Below, one piece after another: positions 1 through 12,277 of a stretch of 64,000 nt of DNA. Positions within the stretch are counted from its first letter, which is position 1, and every line of letters starts with the position of its first letter. This stretch comes from Takakia lepidozioides (taxonomy: Eukaryota > Streptophyta > Takakiopsida > Takakiales > Takakiaceae): positions 6,634,001 to 6,698,000 of the forward strand of contig CM060734.1 of assembly GCA_030704615.1 (NCBI GenBank), given 5' to 3'. A program made the translations under genes and the position numbers. Below the pieces are notes generated by a model. It made no database searches. It was not told the DNA's origin and worked only from the letters and a program-made list of their open reading frames with translations.

Positions 1-640
1 AAAGATCATGGCAACACTGTTGGCGCTGTGATCATAGGGCAAGGCTGTTGTATAAAAGTAGAACCAAGAGCAGGAACAATTCAAAACTCCCCATCCATGT
101 CTTCTCTTCCGCTGCGGCGTGGATGAGGATTGCATGAACTCTGATCACGAACGAACTAAGGGAAACCCACAACCATGTGAAGATGGTTGGATCACTAGAA
201 CGTTCCTTCCTTTTGCTTTGACTTCAACTGGGGAGGAGTACAGATTAGAATCACCCAGAAGGGGATTCACGCCCCTTCTTTTCACACTACAATACATTGT
301 ATGCCAGTCAAGCTTCTTGAGAAGCCACAGAAGGTCAGAAAATAGCACGGCCAACGGTGGGAAGATGATTCGAATACCACTGGTTCTTTGGAGGGCAATT
401 TTGACATGGATGAGGATTATGAGAGACAAATGGAGGAGAAGAAACAATGGGGATCTCCTATGCCTAAGAAATTGCCACCATATCAACCCAAGACATGACA
501 GTCAGCTCCATCTAGTCGACAGTCATCCCCACCAGCCAAAGACACGGCTTGGGCTCATACACAGAGCCCTCAGAGGGACTCTCACCAACAAAAAGGTACT
601 CGTTCGCAGAGGTTTGCTGATCCTAAGCAGTAAACCATGA
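1..640 (+). pseudogene. Degraded reading frame, possibly retroelement-derived
   Basis: The window opens inside a frame that runs uninterrupted for its first 38 codons and stops near base 116. A second frame, from about 205 to 630, reads through a hydrophilic Lys/Glu/Gln-rich stretch (EDYERQMEEKKQWGSP and after) with only a few stops. Neither has a motif I recognise. The charged, proline-containing composition resembles the linker of a retrotransposon Gag, but no zinc knuckle or protease is seen, so this is a guess. Everything looks decayed. Confidence 0.2.
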
Positions 641-799
641 GGGCACGGCTTTTTGAGAGGGGGAGGGATAATGTTAGAGGGCTGTCTGGGACTTAGACAG
701 TTTTACAGATTCTGTGGGGTACCCTTAATTTTGCGCATGCTTAAGGGTAGTAGACTCAGACCAACACAAACCTTAGGGGTGACAGACACAGGCCTTAGG

Positions 800-1065
800 G
801 GTGGTAGACAGGCTCACACAGTCAGCAGTCACAAGCTTACACAGCCTATCACAGCCTGTCACAGTTAATCACAGCCTAACACAGTCTGACACAGCCAGTC
901 ACAGCCCGACACAGCTTGACACAGCCGACACAGCATACAGCCCGACACAGCTAGTCACAGTCTGACACAGTCACAGTCCGACACAACCAGTCACAGCCTG
1001 GCACAATCACAGCCCGACACAACTTGGCATAGCCTATCACAGCGTCACACAAGTCACAGCTTGAT
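800..1065. repeat. CACAG minisatellite (imperfect 10-12 bp units)
   Basis: About twenty imperfect copies of a unit close to YCACAGCCNR follow one another (TCACAGCCTA, ACACAGTCTG, ACACAGCCAG and similar). Unit length drifts between 10 and 14 bases, so the array is a degenerate minisatellite rather than coding sequence. Confidence 0.75.
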
Positions 1066-2183
1066 ATAGGGAGCGGTTATCACAGGGAACAACAATACTT
1101 ATGTATTGTCTTGGCTGGCAGTTAGTTAGTTAGGCGGTTAGAACAGCTTGCAGATACATTATGCAGAGTTGCTACATGGAGGGAATCACTTCTTGGATCA
1201 CTTCGGGTATCAGGGGAAGAAGCACGATCTTGAGCACATGGATGGAGAGCACAGTGGAGGAGGAGAGACGATTTGTTGATGCTTGATACATGCAAGCTAT
1301 AGAGATGCACTATAGAAGAGAATAGAGACACCATGGCTTTGGCTTGATACTCTATAGATATTAATATGATTCCTATTTCATATTCACACTGTGTAGAGAG
1401 ACCTAAGTGAAGCTGTGGAATGAATGCTTAAGTAGATGGAACATGGTAGATTGCAGAAGCAATCTGATACTTAAACCTAGGCAGTAAGGTAACTTACTAA
1501 ACATGAATGCAAGAAGGAACCGATATAGGAAAGCATCCCCATGATACACTAGCTGTAGGTCATGACTGATTGTTTTGAGCGGGATGAGTACTTAGAGATA
1601 TCCAACTCTTCTATCTTGGAGTTTCCACCTCGGATAGCGAAGGGATGGGTGAGTAAAAGCCGCTCAACACGCTGCCATGGATTGTGTCCCGGCTCATTGT
1701 GTTACTTTGCTGCTTCTCCATCGCATGGATCTCAAGCTCAATCATGCCCTATACTGGCTCTTTCTTGCGCTCCATTTGAGCTTTACAGCAAGTGATTCCA
1801 AGATCTACTTCGCCTCCCAGCTCACTCAAGGATCTAACTACCCGGACTACCTAACTGATTACGAGCATCTCAACAACCGTGGCCCGTATGGATACTTCCT
1901 AGCGCTATCAGCCCCACTGGAGCTCTATCTACAAAACGGATCACCATCAACAATCGGGAGTTTGTCATCCACCCCCCAGTGTTGGAGGGAGCTATGTGCT
2001 CTATCCCTTTCCCACCATTGGCCAGACCTTGGCCAGTTGACACCCTGCAGGCAGCCAGTCCGCAACAATAGTCGCCATATCAGAACGGCATGTCAGCAAG
2101 TCTGCAGGGTCCCCCAGGCCCACCGCCAAGACTACCCCGACACACTCTTAAGGTTCGTTGAGTACTTGCCCCAGATTCGTTCA
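1066..2183. other. No gene recognised
   Basis: Mixed-composition DNA with only short overlapping frames in several phases. A frame from 1677 to 2231 is open but has no recognisable domain, and its end runs into the poly-C tract. I see no RNA gene here. Confidence 0.4.
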
Positions 2184-2206
2184 CCCCCCCCCCCCCCCCC
2201 CCCCCC
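2184..2206. repeat. Poly-C homopolymer, 23 bases
   Basis: An uninterrupted run of 23 C on the plus strand. It opens a stretch to about 2960 that is C/T-rich with many shorter C runs. The exact length is likely unreliable in any assembly. Confidence 0.9.
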
Positions 2207-2960
2207 GGCACTCATCCTCTCTTTTGCATGACATCTTTACTGTCTTTTTACTGCCCCCCAACTTACCTCTGCTGGACAATTCCTGCACAACCCAAGGCCA
2301 TCTGGTTCCTATCCCCCTGCCCCCTCTCTCTGTGATGCAGATCATAGCCCCTTTACCAAACCAGTTGTGTAGCTGTTGGCCGCCCAACAGGCTGTGGCAC
2401 CAATTTAACAACGACCTCTGCCCCACATTACTTGCTCCATCCATCAATCAACCCAGGTACAAGCACGAAAGTGATTACAACCCCCAACTATTTTGGTACT
2501 TCCCCCACCGCTCTCCCCCCCCCCAGTGTTTGGAGCTACCCCCCCCACTCTCCCTACTATCTGGCCCTTCATGCTGTACTCTATTACTGCTGCCCACATT
2601 CTACTCCACTCGGAGTATGGCCTCCCCTATCCCCTTAGTCCTCAATTATTTGCTTGTTATCTACTATCTCCATTAATGTTAACTCTCACACCCCCCTGCT
2701 GCTCCATTTACCAGTACCTTGTCCCTCATGCTCACGCTATGACCCCCCATGTGATTTCATTGTACTGATCAGCATTACCATCTCACAGTTATTATCTCTC
2801 CCCTCCTGCGCAGGTGTCACCCCTCACTCGGGCTGGTCCTAGTATGCATGCTCGCTGTTTAACCCAGCTATCTGCTCAAGATATCTGCCTGCCTACAACG
2901 CTGCAACTTCCCCAATGTTCACTGGATCACCCTGCCAACTACAACTCTGCAGCTACTGTA
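2207..2960 (+). other. C/T-biased stretch, possible decayed coding DNA
   Basis: The plus strand is rich in C and T and poor in G, giving proline/serine/leucine-rich translations in all three frames. The same bias returns at 4,430-6,420. The two may be parts of one decayed element separated by 2,960-4,430, but I found no matching junction sequence that proves this. Confidence 0.35.
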
Positions 2961-4429
2961 AGGGGAAAACAAGTGCCAATAAAACCCTAGGGGTTTATCA
3001 AATGGATGATAAGCAGACGGGAGTAGGATGAAGTTAACATGAGTGGATGTGGCCAGCAGTGATGAATGTGCCAAGGGCATGTGCGGATGAAGGGAATAGG
3101 GAAGTGGATGATGTTAACTAGCACTTATCCACGTTATTACGACAACGGATGGACGGATTATGAACAGTCAGCATCAGAAGTAGTTCGTCGATGGAGGCAA
3201 GCATGCGTGCTTTCACTAAGGAGGGAAAACGAGACTACGGATGAATGAACGACGGAGCAAGATGAGGGTCGAGGAGATGGCGACATGACATGCAGAGCGT
3301 TGATGCTATACGGATCGGTGGCTGAGGGGGCGCCGCCCTGAATCGACAGGGTACATGACTAAGCAGATCCTGATAAATACGTTTTGAGCTTAAGGATAAT
3401 ATCAAGACCTCATTAGACGCCACTTGGCCATGTATTAAACATGCAGGGCAAAGGTATGCCCAGGGCGGGTAATGTGTTTAGTATTAGAATAATCAGTTGA
3501 GCGGTGATCAAAGTAGAATGGCACCAGGTAAGGGGCTAATCTAAGAGTTTTGGAAAGAGTACAAGGCAAGTGAACAGAAGGAAAGACAAGCAATCATTAT
3601 GAACGAGACAAGGAAAGATGGTAGACTAAGAGGGGGAGAGAGAGAGGATGCCCAAGGAAGGGCAGTTTGGTGATGATGGACGTTGATAGCAGAGATCAGG
3701 AAGGAGATTAGTGTTGTACTTCAGTGGTGTAGTAATACATATGTAAACTTGGATTCACCTTTAGTGATAGGAGGATTGAGCGTCATGTGGGGTGTCGTTC
3801 TGGAGATATAAAGAGGGATCTTGACTTATCAAGATGCAGGCTCGCTGCTCCCACTGGTAGCACCAACTGATTGCATTAGTGAGTGAACGGAGAGGAACAC
3901 GTAAATGCACCCACAGTATGCATGCTAGGGATGGCGGTATCGAGAGAGCCATCACGGGATAGCCACACTGGCACGACAGAAGGGAAGTGATGAGTGATCG
4001 TGACTTAGGAGAGAATACACAGCCGGAGGGCCATATCCATACCATCGAGTGCTTAGCACGAACATAAGCAGATGACGAGTTGCCACAGTTTAGTGAGTTG
4101 AGCATGGCAGTGTGCTGACGTGTCAGGTGCTAATGGGATCATCCGAACCCTAAGTGGCTGTGCATACGAACGGACTGATGGAGGGCTGCAGGCGCCCCGG
4201 GCCGCGCCACCCCACGGGGTCACGATATCTGGTCTGAACGGCGGTCACGGGCTGATGAGAAGAGAAACGAACGAACCATAGAGATAGCAAGAACTAATTT
4301 ACCAGGTCCAGTCTAGGTGTCATGATGTTTTCCTGCTTCCGTTGCGGCTCATGTAGCATCGAAACTGGACTGATGGGTTGTCCGATCAAGAGGAAGTGTT
4401 AGATCTATCCCGGTGGGTGAAGAAACAAG
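2961..4429. other. No gene recognised; purine-leaning spacer
   Basis: This part switches to G/A-leaning composition between the two C/T-rich stretches. One minus-strand frame (3761-4105, 114 codons) is open but has no recognisable motif. No direct repeat or inverted terminus was found that would mark it as a clean insertion. Confidence 0.35.
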
Positions 4430-5930
4430 GCCCCCGTTTTTACTTTACACTACATTCAATCACTCCACCCAGTTGCTGTCCAACATCCTATACATTGCCC
4501 CTCTACTAGTTACCCTCATGCAGTATGCAGTTGCTATGTCAATGATTCTACAACTCGACACTATGCTGATAGTCCATTACCCTGTGAGCGCCCTTAATTA
4601 TTCAGGCTCTCATATCTGTGTTCCTACTCTCACACCCCCCCACTCCTCACTCCCCCCCTATTTTTTGTAATACCACCTTGGTACTTTTCCACAGGCCCAC
4701 GAGCCTTACTCTATCACAAAGATGCCATGGCCATTTCAAATATCAACATGCCACTTTATTATTCCAATCCTCCACTCGTCCATCCACTCCACTTTGTCAC
4801 CCTCACATACGCAACTCATTGCATCTTCATTTCCAACACCAGTTCACCCTAAATTTTCCATCCCAACCCCGCTAGTCGCTCATCCAGTACTGGTGCCCAC
4901 TGGCAAGGGATCCTGATGCACTAACTCCCCCCTTGGCTATCCACTTAACCACAATCCCACTCCTGCATTATCAGTCCTCAGACCCGCCAGCCCTTATCAA
5001 TCTCAACCACACCCTTCTCACCCTCAAAGCTATGCTCCGACAGCATTCCACAAGATTCCATCTAACTCACCACACCCAGATGCCCAATACTGGTCCCACA
5101 CCCACCACCCCTCCCCCTCTAAACATAATTCCCAATCTATGCATCCCATCACTTGCTCACAAATTTGGCCTCCCCTTGACACAAACAATGTACCAATTAC
5201 CAGGGCCCACTGTCCAGCCTTTCCCCACCCCTGACTGCTCCTTATACCCACCACTTCATACCCGCCCAAATGCTCTCCACATATATCTACCCACATGTGC
5301 TCCTCACTCACACCCCCTCTAGCACCCCTCCTATCTAGCCCACTCCTCTCTCACCACACTCAGCCCCCCCACCCACTATACCACATTCACTAAATGTAGG
5401 CATGCCACTCACTGTAACACTCACTGCAATCACCTCCAGCCGTCGCTACATTCACCCCCATAATCATCTTGCGCCCATAGCCTTGAACACTTACACCTCT
5501 ACAATGCCAACACCCTCACTATGTCACTGCGGCAGCCTCATTACTCATACAATCCACCCCTGCGACCACTTGCTCGGTTGTTGGGCCACTCGTATCCTCA
5601 ACAGACACGAATATTCGCTGCTCAGACCTATATCGCCCCCATCAGTGCAGGCCGCTTCCCTTCCTGCGCATGCCAACCCCCACCCTCATTATGCTTACCA
5701 TCGCGATTATATCTACAAGCTTGTAGGCTGCCCCCTTAGCTCACAAAGCATCTTGGTAATTACAGCCACTTCAATACCAGCTCAAGCTGCACCACAACCT
5801 GTACTATTATGGCCGCCCCCATCGCGCTCACCATATCCCACAGCCCTCCACCTCATGCCGTCGCTATTCAATCCCAATTACTACGCTCAGGCAACCTGCC
5901 TTTCCGCTTCCCTTTGCTCGCATACCCGCC
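4430..5930 (+). other. C/T-biased, proline-rich decayed frame region
   Basis: Strong C over G bias on the plus strand, with long overlapping frames reading as Pro/Ser/Thr/Leu-rich peptides (for example 4933-5322 and 5402-6112). It runs directly into the better-defined frame at 5931-7559. It may be the low-complexity amino-terminal part of the same protein, as in many LINE first-ORF proteins. No single frame stays open throughout. Confidence 0.3.
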
Positions 5931-7559
5931 TTGCCTTGGCCCAAGCCACCAGCTCTTGCCCACCTATATATTCTCCTCACCTCTCCTCCCTCCTCCACCC
6001 CAGGGCAATCTTCATACTCTCCTCCAAGCATACTTCTGATTACTGTCTTACCCCTCGATTACCTATACTCACTCTCTCCTCATCTACAATCTCCCTGCAG
6101 TATATACTCTGATTGCGCTAGAGCTCCTCCATCTCTCTCTACCTCTATCTTACTGCACGACCCCCTCCCTTGCGAACTTGCACCTCCCCCATCCCCACTC
6201 ATGTATTCTCTCCTACTGTCTGCTCCTCCCCTCAAATCCCGACCAAAAAACAAAGCTAGCAAACTGCCCATCCGTCCTGTCCCCTCCCCCTCTCACCTCC
6301 CTGCAGCAGATATGGAGCTCGAATTTCATGATGCCCGCAGTATTATCGACCCCCCTACACTGAGCCTTCCCAATTCGCTGGTGCCCTCAACGAGCGTGCT
6401 CCCAGCCCCCGATCACGACTAGAAGATGATGGACCACGATGTCACGACACCCCCGCCCCAAAGTCAAGACCAGTTCAGTAATGGCCCGGGCTCCTCCAAC
6501 CACAAGGCCAAAAGAACCAGTGAGGCTAACAGTACCGTCGGTCCGGCTCCATCTGAATCTAAGAAGTTGCGCAATCACCTGCAAGATACCTAAGAGCTAC
6601 TGAACCAAGAAATCAGCAGCGAAAAGAAAGCCCTCCACCGTTGGTATGGCTTCCAAAATATGGAGATCTACGCTTATGAAAACAACAGGCCTATTATTAC
6701 TGAGCACCGAACTATGGAGGAGCTCCTGCTGCTGGGCATCCCTCCCAGAGAATGTGACAAATTGTTACACTGCAAGAAATCCTTCCCACGGGTGCCGCAG
6801 AGGCTCTATCCTGGCACCCGCCCCGATGGCCAAAGTGGTCAGTTTCTGCATCTCACACAACTGCCAAGCGGCACCACGGTCGATCCTACCACAGGGCTAC
6901 CAGCCCACCCCTATCATGTGATGATAAGATTCGACACCGAGGCTGAGCTCCCATGATCGCTCGTTCTCACCCGGGCAACTCAACGCTTCTCGGACATGGA
7001 CATAAAGCTGGGTAATGTCCTCTACTCCCCTATTTCTGTCTATTCCAAGCCCGGCGCCACACAGATTTGGTCTGGGCTTCTAAAGATCGAACTGATGCAT
7101 CCCGAAACAGACGGTTTGGCCCTGCTCCGAGGCGACAGAGCCTTTGTTCTGGAAACAGAACCTGGAGTCAAACTACAAGGAAAAGTAGAGAAGTCATGTG
7201 ATCTCAATGCATCCTCAGACAGGCTGTCACTGTACTTTACTGACGATACTCTACAAGGCACAGTTCTCAGTTGGCTATGCACTTCATAACCGAGACCTTT
7301 GACCACGGTGATAATTTTGAGATCCTCCACGTGATCAAAGCCCAATCCCAACTCATCTTTTGGCTTCGTCAATCTGGCAACGGAAGACACCCGGACCAGA
7401 ATTATGGAGCTAGGGATTCGCATTGATAATGTGCTCATCAAGCCACGCATCAGGAGGATCAAAAAGCAAGGCAAAGCGGGAACCCGTGGAGCCAATGCAG
7501 ATACCATCGCCGAGCGTAATGCACTCACCATGGTGGCGAAAGCAATGTTGCAAAAATGA
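5931..7559 (+). pseudogene. Broken ORF1-like protein of a probable non-LTR element
   Basis: One phase is nearly open for over 1.3 kb, broken by stops at 6420 (TAG), about 6591 (TAA), 6954 (TGA) and 7287 (TAA), before ending at 7557-7559. Near 7290-7370 the reading moves to another phase (HFITETFDHGDNFEILHVIK) and returns by what looks like one extra T at FGFVNLATEDTRTRIMELG. The predicted protein has a proline-rich start, a basic middle (SNHKAKRTSE) and a mixed alpha/beta end with a basic tail (KPRIRRIKKQGKAG). That layout is like an RNA-binding ORF1 protein of a LINE, but I recognise no diagnostic motif. It ends about 160 bp before the terminal repeat at 7722. Confidence 0.35.
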
Positions 7560-7721
7560 GTGTGAGTGATGTTACCAGGCCGAAAAGATTGTGGAGCTCG
7601 GCAAGAATGGATTGCTGCAGGTGTAGCGTGCTTAGATTCTTCTCGGAGACTTCCAAGCATTTGGGCATGCTTCATATTACATGTAAGAACCCTACAATCT
7701 ACACTAACTGGTGTAGCAAGC

Positions 7722-7775
7722 GGGGGCTGCTATTTCATGAGCGGCATGAGCATGAGCGGGAAAAAAAAAAGCATG
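7722..7775 (+). repeat. CATGAGC-type terminal repeat, left end
   Basis: The sequence starts GGGGGCTGCTATTTCATGAGC and continues with several CATGAGC copies and an A10 tract. The same terminus recurs at 57935 (same orientation) and 42291 (inverted). A close relative reading GGAGGTTTACTATTTCATGAGC lies inverted at 25739. Shared termini in opposite orientations are what terminal inverted repeats of a DNA transposon family look like. Here it lies 157-210 bp beyond the 3' end of the methyltransferase-like gene half. Confidence 0.65.
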
Positions 7776-7931
7776 AGGGGGCCATTGTCTGTCCACGGAA
7801 ATAGGGTTAGGAGGCACGGAAATAGGGTCATGTGGACTCGTCATAGCCATGAAATGCAACATTTTATTGCAAATTTTGTGGCAAGCCACGTCTATACAAG
7901 TGTGTCCTAACTGTCATAGCAGGAATGGGAA

Positions 7932-10288
7932 CTACTCTCCTACACCTTCCGAGGAACTTGGCCCTCCTTCTTCCTCATCCCCCTCATCCCCCCCATCCTT
8001 CGAGCTCTGTGATGCATCAGTTGCAGTATGCCTCTCAAAAATGCCGTCCTCTCCTTGGGGGACTGTCCACCTCACCTCCTGGGAATCTTCTGCCTCTTCT
8101 CCCCCACTTTCCTTAGCAGAATGCAAGACAAATCTACGAGCCTGACGGGCTCTAATAGCTGTTGCCTCCTCCCTCATCTTCATTTTCTTGAGGCTTGCCT
8201 CGTCTAAAATCTGCTATACACGACTAGGTTCGGAACACCTCCTAATGGACACCGAAGCAAGCCGGGCAGCATAAGTAGGAAGGATGTAGTCCATTTCTGG
8301 ACTAGGCATGAAATCCCCCCTGGCAAAAAAAGGCATATTCCTCCTGACCATGAACTTCGGTGTAGACGTCCCTCCTGCCGTACTTGGCATCCTACAGTAA
8401 GAACAAATCCACTTCAAGAATGTCAATACCAGCAGAAGCAGAAAGGGTTTTCAATGAAATAAGAGAGCGAAGGGAGGTGCCTCACGAAATCTAGAGGCAA
8501 CTTACAATGCGACCACTCACTCGTACACCGGGGGCTCCTCGGCCTCGATCCCAACTTGTTCCTCCCCCTGCTCCTTCTCGGATTTTTCCTCATCCTCCGA
8601 GGATGTCTCTTCCTCTTTTGGCAGACGTTCAGCCGCTGCAAGTTCCGAGTTGTGGAGGGCAGTATCTGGCTCGAAGGTGAACACATGCCTGTCGGACAAC
8701 GTCCCTGCCCACATTGAAGCACCTGAGGAACAAAGCGGGCGGTTAATAGCTTGCGACATGCAATTGCAATCGGGCCAGGGGACAAACTGAGCACGTGAAG
8801 GCTTACCCGTGCCGCATGTGAGGTCCAGAATCCGCCCTTGGACATCCGAGCACGTCTCCATGAGGGTTTGGATGAAAGCAGGGCTCCGGGTCCGGCTATA
8901 CCGCCACGGTTTGCCTGTCTTTGTGTCCTTCGGCATACTGGAGTGGGGCACATAGTTGTAGAGGACATCGTAGGTAACAGGGTCCACAACGGCATCAACA
9001 AGACGACCGTCGTTGCGGAATTTGAACGTAGACCCTCTCTTCACAAAGCAATATGCCTCAAACACCAATGTCTGCACATCCAACAAAAGAGGGATCAACT
9101 CCGGGATCTAGTTTAGATACACCACAATATGAGGTGAATGCAATAGATTGATAACTTACACTTTGGCCCTCTGTTCGCAACCCCTGTGTATTGATGTAGA
9201 ACCATTTTCTGAGGAGGACCGGGGTGACACTTTTCGGTGTCCATCTTGCCACCGCATTCTCTGTGGTCTTCCCTCTTGTGGCAAGGACAACCACACATCC
9301 ACCGTCATCCAGGAGCATCCCCGCCAGCCCAAACCCGCCTTTCCAGTAGTCCTCAGTAAACCTGTTCCAGGTGGGCACACCATCCAGGCCCTCCAGCAGC
9401 TCCCCATCTGGAATGTCGAGGAGAATCATATCGCAAGCTCTCTCCACCTCAACCCCCCCCCCCCGAGTGCTCTTGCAATCCATGCTCACAGCCGTGAAGA
9501 ATTCCATCATGGCTTCAAAACCAGGGGTGTCTTTAGGCTCTGTACCTGCAGCCCTCTTCTTGGCTTTCCCCTTCTGCTCCGCCAGAGACTTGCTGTGTGC
9601 CACCTTCTTCGCCCTGGCAGCGAGAGCGTCAAGGAAGCTCTCATTGACGCATTGGATGATGGTTGGAGGTTCTAGCTTTGGCCTGTGTGTAAACGTCACC
9701 GCCGAATACTGCCGTGTAGGCTCGCCCTTAAATGCCAACTTCTTGGCAGAGCCAGTCCCACTCCGAACTGACTTGGGAACCCGGACGACCGGTGACTTGG
9801 TAGCAGCAACAGCAGTCGCAGGACCTTGAACAAAGTCGTCGTCCGAGTCACTCCCTTGGGTCCCCTCCTGCGCCTCCTCCGATGCCCCGATGGTTTTCTG
9901 TTTTTTGGGTGTTACTGTACTCACCTGTTTCCTTGTCCTTTTCCTTTGGCCTTTATTCTTCTCATTCAATTTCTCCTGAATTCCTGCCTGAGCAAGCTCT
10001 GCCGCTTTCCTGGAGTTCGCAAGCGCTTTTGCCTCTTTTGCACCCAGCGGAGGCAGCGGAGCCCGGTTTCGTCGGGCCTCAGCATCCAGCTTCAATTGAA
10101 ACTCGGATGGGTCGAGCGAGCCGGGCGGAAGGTCCACATACCAAGGGCAATCACGCAAATGTTCCAGATGCCACTCCTTCACAATATCGTCAGTGTACAT
10201 GGAGTCAGCCCTAGGGTTCCTCCATGCCAGGAAGAATGGTGGCTCGAAAGACAGATGACCTTTCTCCAAAAGGGAGAACTTGCAGTAC
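7932..10288 (-). pseudogene. P gene copy 1: 3' half, N6/N4-type methyltransferase-like domain
   Basis: This copy holds the last four exons of the P family: about 10288-9128, 9075-8806, 8726-8517 and 8391-7932. The first starts after an AG acceptor with YCKFSLLEKGHLSFEPPFF and has a lysine-rich, nuclear-signal-like linker (KKRTRKQ-like). Next comes CDMILLDIPDGE, in the place of the DPPY catalytic motif, and then a hydrophobic strand CVVVLATRG. The next exon carries RTRSPAFIQTLMETC and ILDLTCGTG, followed across an intron by ASMWAG and RHVFTFEPD. Motif IV before motif I is the permuted order of beta-class DNA methyltransferases (Pfam N6_N4_Mtase type). The last exon has an in-frame TAG near 8213 where copy 2 has GAG, then reads on to an acidic tail. 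The ParB-like half is absent here and is found at 25.8-27.98 kb. Confidence 0.6.
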
Positions 10289-10299
10289 CTGCATTCATG

Positions 10300-10762
10300 A
10301 AAAACACAATGAGGTCCCTGAACTGCAAATTCGGCACCATTTTCCCAGGTTGGGGCGGATCTGACTGGGCCTAGAAATGGAAAAATGACGCCGAATTTTG
10401 GTTTTCGGTGACTGCCACCCTAGGGACTTAGCCATCTTGGGAGCCCGGAACTGGAAATTTGGCGCCATTTTTCCCGGTTTGGCCCGAAAATGGCTAAGTT
10501 CCAAAACTGCCAGGGCCTAAAACTCGAAAAATGGCGCCGAATTTCGGTTTTTTGTGCCAGCCACCCTAGGGACTTAGCCATTTTCGGAGCCCTGAACTGG
10601 AAATTCGGCGCCATTTTCCCTGGTCCGGCCTGAAAATGGCTAAGTCCCAGAACGGTAATAGGGCCTAGAACTGGAAAAATGGCGCCGAATTTCCAGTTCA
10701 GGGCCAGCCACCCTAGGGACTTAGCCATTTTCGGAGCCCTGAACTGGAAATTCGGCGCCATT
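10300..10762. repeat. Tandem repeat of about 143 bp with GGCGCC palindromes
   Basis: Nearly three units, each with CTAGGGACTTAGCCAT and AAATTCGGCGCCATTTT, occur at intervals of about 143-146 bp. They lie inside intron 5 of P copy 1. Related units with GGCTAAGTCC and GGCGCCGAATTT lie at 41.2-41.6 kb next to the second transposase copy. Confidence 0.7.
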
Positions 10763-11187
10763 TAGCCATGAGCAGAGTCGTAAGTGTAAAAAAAAACATG
10801 AGCAAGACTATTTTCCGGAAATGAGTGTCCGCGGGAATAGGGTTTAGGGTGTCACGGTCATAGGGGGAGAAGGACCTCCCGATGAAGGAGGTTCGGCAAT
10901 GTTTTGTAGAATTACATGTTGAAAGGCAATGTTTCGCGAATGGTAGGGTGCTACTGCTCTGGACAATGGGGGCCCATTTCAGCCTACCAGCCACTTGCAA
11001 AATCCACCCACACTCCCAATCGCAAACGAAATGAGGAATGATGCACTCTGGGAACGATGGATACAGAATAGAACAAAAAGATCAGACACAATGGGGTTTT
11101 TATTGATCCACATGAATTGCATATGAAGCACGTCTACTGTGCTGATTGTGCAAACAAATCTTTAGCCCTGTGCCTTATGAATACAAG
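10763..11187 (+). mobile_element. End segment of a CATGAGC element, first 30-40 bp lost
   Basis: From AGCCATGAGCAGAGTCG onward this matches 57,963-58,399 closely: the A-run, ATTTTCCGGAAATGAGTG, the AAGGACCTCCCGATGAAGG tract and the region flanking the G gene. The 57,935 copy has the complete GGGGGCTGCTATTTCATGAGC start; here the match begins about 30 bases further in. It therefore marks the left border of the roughly 15-kb block inserted into the intron of P copy 1/3. Confidence 0.6.
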
Positions 11188-12261
11188 TCACGTTGTCAAT
11201 GGGACTTCGACTGCTCTGAGAACAAGCTCATGAGTCATCGGGCTCCTCCAGGTAAACTGGATTGCAGCCATTGTACCGCCCCTGTTGATATTCACCACAA
11301 TGTCCTGCCCTTCAATCATACCACCATCGAATATGGAAAGCTTCACGTTTTCGTCGTCCACACCAATGCGAATGTCCCCATACAATGGAGAAGATGAGCG
11401 CACTCCTTCAGGAGTATAAGTCTCTCTGATGGAGTCCACCCACGTCCACTGGCAGCAGTTCCACCGCAACAGCATAGCAGTGCGCATTCTTCTGCCTGGG
11501 TGCCCGTCGTAGCTGGGAAAATCGGAATCAAGGATGCGCAGGAGCCACGGACTCCTCAGACCAAGATCGTCACCCCGCTCGAAGGCGTACTGGCCTGGGA
11601 GATACTCAAAAGCGGACAATGTTTCCACATTCGAACCAGTATCTTCTGTGTAATCTGTGTACCAGATAACGATGTCTCCCGATGTGGCCGAATACATTGC
11701 ATAATCGATGCCTCCATAAGGGCAGTCATCCCAGTTCCGGAAGCACGGTATCCTTGCAAAGGAGGACCTGAGGACGTCTTTGATGCCGATGACAATGACC
11801 TTGCGGACAGCAACGAAGCCCTTAGATTTTCGAAATGATGAGAAGCGGAAGAGCAGTGCGGGCTCCAATAATGGAGCATCTGGGTCACAAGTACCCACCA
11901 ATCATCGTGTAACGTGTTCATCACGCCAGCAGTGGATGAACCGATACGTCTTTCTCATCCAGGGGGTATAGTTTGAAATCTGCCACCGAAGTCCATCCCC
12001 CGGATGGAAATTTGGCGCCGCATTTACATTGAAGGGGGGATGGACTTTGTCGTCTCGAGTTGCTATAGGCCCACCTGGCACTTACTGCCCATAGTTTGCA
12101 TGGCAGGGAAGGAAACTGAAACGGCTACATTCATGGATGAGCCAATCTTCATCCGTGCAGGTTCTTGTCGGTGGGAAATTTAAATGTGCCCTGGAGTGTT
12201 TGTGAGGAATTGCAGCGTTTGCTTGAATTTCTTCCAGCCACCGCGCTGCTGCCTCCTCCAT
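11188..12261 (-). pseudogene. G family copy 1, orphan protein, interrupted
   Basis: I do not recognise this family. A first exon (12261-12086, about 58 codons) starts MEEAAARWLEEIQANAAIP and ends at a GTAAGT donor. The main exon begins after an AG near 11979 and reads YTPWMRKTYRFIHCWRDEHV, then a TGA, then an open frame of 237 codons to 11188. Landmarks are CPYGGIDYAMYSATSGDIVI, WNCCQWT, PLYGDIRIGVDDENVKLSIF and FDGGMIEGQDIVVN. The exon join does not keep frame as read, so there is also an indel or an unseen small exon. There is no signal peptide or membrane helix; the alternating pattern suggests a beta-rich globular protein. Two more copies exist at 12,278-12,886 and 58,400-58,623. The 3' end lies about 425 bp inside a CATGAGC element end. 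Confidence 0.5.
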
Positions 12262-12277
12262 CCGGGAGCTGCTGTCA

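Noticed and set aside
2158-2676. Proline-rich protein after the poly-C tract
   Set aside because: Every frame is proline-rich because the strand is C-rich; there is no consistent frame and no motif.
4140-4400. rRNA or other structured RNA in a G/C-rich patch
   Set aside because: I could match no conserved rRNA segment. I also saw no tRNA T-loop/anticodon pattern anywhere in the window.
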